Shown: piece after piece, positions 15,879 through 19,278 of the stretch
Layout: every line of letters begins with the position of its first letter
Numbering within the stretch: position 1 is the stretch's first letter
Assembly (NCBI GenBank): GCA_964575715.1
Contig: CAZNSG010000291.1
Span: forward strand, 1 to 19,278
Origin: PNAI01 sp964575715
GTDB taxonomy: Bacteria; Pseudomonadota; Alphaproteobacteria; Rhizobiales; Xanthobacteraceae
Reading direction: 5' to 3'
Length of the DNA: 19,278 nucleotides
Notes under the pieces: model-generated
Seen by the model: only the letters and a program-made list of their open reading frames with translations
What the model was told of the DNA's origin: nothing
Databases searched by the model: none
Program-made: the position numbers and the translations under genes

Positions 15879-16802
15879 TCAGCCGTTCACACTTTCACGA
15901 AATAGAAAGTTATGCGATGAACGGCCCAATGTCTTGTCTCGCATCCATTGTGCAACGGTTTCCTCGTTAACCGAACGCAGCGAGTCCTCGATCTGATAAG
16001 CATTGTAGCCACACTGCCAAAATACCCGGAAAACATCGCCAAAGTGCGGATTGATCACGCCGTTGAGCGGGTTTCTGAGTAAAATTTCGACAATCCATGT
16101 TGGTTTGGGAGACGATTTCAGAATCCGGCTCGCTCCCTTGAGAACTTCAAATTCGAATCCCTCCACATCGATCTTGATCAAAAGGCGCTGACCGGCAAAC
16201 CTGTCTCCCATCAGAATATCCAGCGTCGAGACCGCAACCTGCTCGGATTTGGAATCGGCCGCCCGACTCCAGCCAGGAATAAAGGAAGCGATGTCCGAAA
16301 ATCCGTAAATAACCTCAAGTCCGGGCTTGCTTGCCAATCCAACAGGGAAGACTTCAACGTCAGTGAAATTATTAATCTTCAAATTTCCATAGAGGAAGAA
16401 GAGGTTTTGCGCGAGCGGCTCGATTGCCACGACATGTTTACCTCGCTGTCTTGCAAGACAAGCATAAAATCCAACATTTGCTCCTATATCCACGCATACA
16501 TCGGCCGCCACTAGCTCCTTGTCAAATATTTTCCGCTCGTCTTTCTCCCTCGTCTCAGTGAGAAAAGCCGGCGGGGAACATAGAAAAAATCCGTATTCCA
16601 GCTTAACCGGCCTTGCCGCCCATTTTCGATCTCTGACGTTGCGATACCAAAGCCCAAGTCCGGGTGATATGCCGTCAATCAAAGACCTGACTGCCTCCTT
16701 GATTCGATTGCGCATTCCTATGACCAAGCCAAAATCAGTTGCATTTTTCGGCATGCTAGCGGAGTCGATCAAACGGAAACGCACTGATGAGCGCCATTTC
16801 AT
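15879..16802 (-). CDS. FkbM-family SAM methyltransferase
   Basis: Up to 307 aa. The FkbM-type domain has VCVDIGANVGFYACLA (about 102-117) as SAM motif I and VAIEPLAQN (125-133) after strand 2. LLIKIDVEGFEFEVLKGA (207-224) is the family's most characteristic block. FkbM proteins O-methylate sugars or polyketides; in polysaccharide loci the target is usually a glycan hydroxyl. The start is uncertain: ATG 16802, 16754 or 16715 are in frame, none has a clear ribosome site, and the last would give 278 aa. Codon use is less GC-rich than in gmd or asnB, suggesting separate acquisition. A GT4 stump on the same strand lies directly upstream and a GT2 stump on the other strand lies downstream. Confidence 0.88.
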   Translation of the reverse strand: MKWRSSVRFRLIDSASMPKNATDFGLVIGMRNRIKEAVRSLIDGISPGLGLWYRNVRDRKWAARPVKLEYGFFLCSPPAFLTETREKDERKIFDKELVAADVCVDIGANVGFYACLARQRGKHVVAIEPLAQNLFFLYGNLKINNFTDVEVFPVGLASKPGLEVIYGFSDIASFIPGWSRAADSKSEQVAVSTLDILMGDRFAGQRLLIKIDVEGFEFEVLKGASRILKSSPKPTWIVEILLRNPLNGVINPHFGDVFRVFWQCGYNAYQIEDSLRSVNEETVAQWMRDKTLGRSSHNFLFRESVNG

Positions 16803-16803
16803 A

Positions 16804-16821
16804 AACTGCAGAAATGCAGTT
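16804..16821. repeat. Perfect 7-bp hairpin beside the longest FkbM start
   Basis: AACTGCA, GAAA, TGCAGTT forms an exact stem-loop with a GNRA-type tetraloop when read on the plus strand. On the minus strand it would sit one base ahead of ATG 16802 and cover its ribosome site, which argues for a downstream start or for translational control. No T run follows, so it is not an intrinsic terminator. Confidence 0.45.
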
Positions 16822-16856
16822 GCCTTTGCGATGGTAATAAATCTTCGTTATCCTTT

Positions 16857-17009
16857 TTACGATATACTGTCATCAATTCTACCACACGCCACTTCCCGAT
16901 AAACACTAAAAATCTCCCCGATCATACAATCGACCGTAAAGTCGCTCATCACCCGCGCGTTACCTGCGGCACCGAATTGTGCACGCAACCGCAACTTTTC
17001 AGAAAGTCC
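16857..17009 (-). pseudogene. C-terminal stump of a GT4 glycosyltransferase
   Basis: A 50-codon minus-strand stretch between an in-frame TAG (17010-17012) and a TAA (16857-16859) encodes LSEKLRLRAQFGAAGNARV, MSDFTVDCMIGEIFSVYRE and a short tail. This is the standard last segment of GT4 (glycosyl transferases group 1) enzymes: a helix with arginines, a G-A-G turn, an FT element, and a final helix ending VYRE. No other part of the gene remains. It lies upstream of the FkbM gene in the same orientation, so it was probably the preceding gene of that operon. Confidence 0.7.
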
Positions 17010-17084
17010 CTAAAGCCTTGGCGCAAAAAACGATCGTCACACTAACTGGCGCGTCGTTTTGTTGCCGGGAGCTGGTCAAGGTAA

Positions 17085-17246
17085 ATGCATGGAATTGCAG
17101 GATTGCTGATCTTTGACACCTCGCTGCCACGACAACAGTTGCCTGATGTCGCCAAAGCGCCTTGTCCAATAGGTTCTGCGTTGGTACTAGTGGCCCTTCG
17201 CAGCCCCCAAAAACCGATACGGCCTGGAGAAAACGCGCGCTTATGA
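17085..17246 (+). pseudogene. 5' stump of an asnB gene, now a short ORF leading into a methyltransferase
   Basis: ATG 17085 starts MHGIAGLLIFD, then RQQL and DVAKA. Compare MCGIAGLLTFD, RQQL and DIADA of the intact asnB at 647. Over 25 codons I count 53 of 75 identical bases and 16 identical residues. The catalytic Cys2 is His, so the stump could not act even if longer. After codon 25 similarity stops and the frame runs through unrelated sequence to a TGA at 17244-17246. That stop overlaps the next gene's ATG (17243) as ATGA. The stump could thus serve as a translated leader that couples ribosomes to the methyltransferase. Confidence 0.75.
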
Positions 17247-18424
17247 AATGTCAATTGTGCAACCACGACCACCCGGTTGAATTTCTCAATTTGGGAAGCC
17301 AGCCGCTTGCAAACAAATACCCGACCGAGGCGCAATTCAAGACGGAAGAGTTCTTCCCGCTCGCAATGTTTTTCTGCGCGCGCTGCAAGAATGTTCAGCT
17401 CGGAACGATTGTCTCGCGCGAACGAATGTTCGAGGATTATTATTACCTCTCGTCGGTCAACGCCGGGCTGGTCCGGCATTTTGAAAAACTTGCAAAGAAA
17501 CTCGCAAGCGCGCAGTTCGTCGTCGATATCGGCTCCAATGACGGGATTTTGCTAAAGCCCCTGAAGCAACTGGGTGTCAAGGCAATCGGCGTCGAGCCCT
17601 CGATCAACGTCTCGAAAATCGCCAACGATCAAGGGCTGACAACCATCTGCTCGTTCTTCGACACATCGACCGTTGCCGAGATCCAGAAATCCCATGGCAA
17701 GCCGGATATCATCGTTGCCAGCAGTGTCTTCACGCATCTCGAAAATCCACACCAGTTCATCGAGGCTGTGCGGAGTCTGCTTACCGGCAATGGACAATTC
17801 ATCATCGAGGTCGAATACATCGGAAATATCCTGCGCCATATCCAATTCGAGCGCTTCTATTTGGACAGAATCTTTTATTACTCGCTAACTTCGCTGCAGC
17901 ACCTATTTGACGCGCACGATATGATTATCGTCGACGCCGAGCACATCGAACCGCATGGCGGTTCCTTGCAGGTGACGATCCAGCGAAAGGCCCCCAATAT
18001 TGCTCAATCGGTAAGCGTCACCGCGCTTCTTAAAGAAGAAGACGCAAGCCTGACGGTTGGCAAAGTCCAAGAGTTCAGGAGCGACGTTGACACCCAAATT
18101 GCCGCGTTCCGCGACCTGCTTGCGAGCTACAAGAAATCGAACTTGAAAGTGGCGGGCTACGGCGCACCCGCGCGCGTGTCGACGATTTGCAACTATGGGA
18201 ACATCGGACCATCGCTGATCGAATTCATCGTCGATGACAGCCCGCTCAAGCAGAACAAATTTACGCCGGGAACTCACATTCCGATTGTCACCAAGGCACA
18301 TCTGGACAGCCACCGCCCGGATGTTCTTGTCGTGTTTGCATACGAATATTTCGAGGATATTCGGAAAATAACCGGCGGCGCTTACCGGTATCTGCTACCG
18401 ATTCCCCCTAGGGAAGTGACATGA
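17243..18424 (+). CDS. Zinc-binding SAM C-methyltransferase-like protein
   Basis: A 393-aa member of the Methyltransf_13/14 group. It has Cys3 and Cys6 in MKCQLC, then Cys45 and Cys48 in CARC, forming the zinc module. VVDIGSNDGILL (93-104) binds SAM. A C-terminal domain contains GYGAPARVSTICNY. The family includes sugar 3-C-methyltransferases such as TylCIII that act on 4-keto-deoxysugar nucleotides. A role in making a branched sugar with the SDR encoded next is likely. The frame extends upstream to a TTG at 17162, but the ATG at 17243 is chosen because the zinc cysteines follow at once and GGAGA lies upstream. It overlaps the asnB-stump ORF by ATGA at its start and the SDR by ATGA at its end, so all three are probably one transcript. 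Confidence 0.88.
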   Translation: MKCQLCNHDHPVEFLNLGSQPLANKYPTEAQFKTEEFFPLAMFFCARCKNVQLGTIVSRERMFEDYYYLSSVNAGLVRHFEKLAKKLASAQFVVDIGSNDGILLKPLKQLGVKAIGVEPSINVSKIANDQGLTTICSFFDTSTVAEIQKSHGKPDIIVASSVFTHLENPHQFIEAVRSLLTGNGQFIIEVEYIGNILRHIQFERFYLDRIFYYSLTSLQHLFDAHDMIIVDAEHIEPHGGSLQVTIQRKAPNIAQSVSVTALLKEEDASLTVGKVQEFRSDVDTQIAAFRDLLASYKKSNLKVAGYGAPARVSTICNYGNIGPSLIEFIVDDSPLKQNKFTPGTHIPIVTKAHLDSHRPDVLVVFAYEYFEDIRKITGGAYRYLLPIPPREVT

Positions 18425-19200
18425 CATCGAGTTCGGTTGAAATGATGCAAGACGACGCGGCAATCATCAAAAACCTCGGCGCGGATGCCCAGCGTTTTTC
18501 TGGTAAGACCGTCCTTCTATGCGGCGGCGCGGGATTCCTCGGTCGGCATTTCATCTCCGTGTTTCGCCGCCTTAACAAGGAAGTTCTAACCAAGCCGTGC
18601 AAGGTGATATCGGCCGACAATTTCATCACGGGCGAGCAGCTGGCATTGTATGAAGGAGGCACTCACGATTCCAATATCGTCGATGTTTGGGCCGACATCT
18701 CATTCCCATTGCCGGTGCGCGAGGATCTACACTTCATAATCCATGCGGCAGGCGTCGCTTCGCCGGTCTACTATATGAAATATCCATTGGAGACGATCGA
18801 TAGCGCGGTGCAAGGAACAAAAAATCTGCTGGAACTTGCCCGCAAGAACAAGGGGATCGAGGGTTTTCTCTTTTTCAGTTCGAGCGAAATCTACGGCGAT
18901 CCCGATCCGAAATCGGTTCCGACTCCCGAAACCTATCATGGCTATGTCTCTAGTGTTGGGCCTCGCGCCTGTTACGACGAATCAAAGCGCCTCGGAGAGA
19001 CCATCGCGACGGTATACCACCAACGCTACAACATTCCGGTGACGATCGTGCGGCCGTTCAACGTCTTCGGTCCCGGCATGAAGCACAATGACCGGCGCGT
19101 TATTCCTATGTTCACATATGAGGCGCTGAACGGCCGTACAATCCCCGTGCACGGCGATGGACTGCAGATTCCGGTGATGGCGGACAGGCATTCCATTTGA
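18421..19200 (+). pseudogene. NAD-dependent epimerase/dehydratase (UDP-xylose-synthase-like), truncated by an insertion
   Basis: An extended SDR with the NAD loop GGAGFLG (35-41), HAAGVASPVYY (108-118), SSSEIYGDP (153-161), GPRACYDESKR (180-190) and RPFNVFGPG (211-219). ASP--Y and GPR-CYDE-KR resemble UDP-glucuronate decarboxylases, so the substrate is probably a UDP-sugar. The dehydration glutamate (Glu156) and the YxxxK pair (Tyr185, Lys189) are present. Homologous sequence stops after HGDGLQ (residue 249, base 19166). A YV-D segment and about 60 more residues should follow. Instead ten foreign codons lead to TGA at 19200 and repeats of an IS end begin. The protein lacks its C-terminal substrate domain and is probably inactive, unless the insertion is very recent and other copies exist. 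ATG 18421 overlaps the methyltransferase stop, with GGAAG just upstream. Confidence 0.82.
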
Positions 19201-19278
19201 AGGCGGACAGTGATTCCGGTCGATCGCGGACAGCAATCCGGTGAAGGCGGACAGCGGCTCCCATCGACGGCTTCATGG
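19168..19278. mobile_element. Terminal region of an insertion sequence, probably IS21 family, running off the window
   Basis: From about 19168 a sequence unrelated to the SDR gene contains four copies of GCGGACAG (19180, 19203, 19226, 19247). They are spaced 23, 23 and 21 bases apart, each set in a longer unit like ATTCCGGTGATGGCGGACAG. Several short direct repeats inside each end are a hallmark of IS21-family elements, where the IstA transposase binds. A possible tip is the TG at 19175. No transposase gene is visible; it would lie beyond the right edge. Family assignment is from repeat structure and recollection. Confidence 0.6.

Overview
The window looks like the surface-polysaccharide (O-antigen or exopolysaccharide) locus of a GC-rich alphaproteobacterium, probably of the Bradyrhizobium/Rhodopseudomonas/Xanthobacteraceae kind. 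That placement is inferred from codon use, the tRNA sequence and the style of the proteins; no 16S or other marker gene is present. The left edge (1-383) holds the 3' end of a tyrosine recombinase, a second diverged copy of that tail, a terminator-like hairpin and a tRNA-Thr(UGU) gene. This is the usual edge of an integrated island beside a tRNA gene. Region 647-4651 has an AsnB-type amidotransferase (+) converging on a translationally coupled gmd-fcl pair (-) that makes GDP-4-keto-6-deoxymannose and then GDP-L-fucose. After a 434-base gap come a small SAM methyltransferase (+) and a long minus-strand operon, 12945 down to 5786. In transcription order it reads: zinc-ribbon methyltransferase, gmd relic, C-methyltransferase-like protein with no normal start codon, Gmd-like SDR, glycosyltransferase-methyltransferase fusion, Wzx-type flippase, GT2 glycosyltransferase. 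Together these can build, methylate, transfer and flip a lipid-linked deoxysugar-containing repeat unit. Region 12946-13658 is a graveyard of transposase fragments (IS1380-like, IS630-like) and a possible glycosyltransferase tail. It is followed by a 654-aa polytopic membrane protein (+), an FkbM methyltransferase (-), and a coupled pair (+) of C-methyltransferase and UDP-xylose-synthase-like SDR. The SDR is cut off by what looks like the repeat-bearing end of an IS21-family element at the right edge. The most striking feature is a set of short gene stumps between the intact genes. Three belong to families also present intact here: an asnB start, a gmd start and a GT2 end. Others are one or two GT4 ends. 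Several abut an intact gene on the same strand, as if deletions had joined the ends of former operon members. The locus therefore records repeated cassette turnover. I saw no defence system, CRISPR array or clearly new enzyme system. The asnB stump now positioned like a leader ORF, the start-less methyltransferase and the Gmd-like SDR lacking the catalytic glutamate are the least ordinary items.
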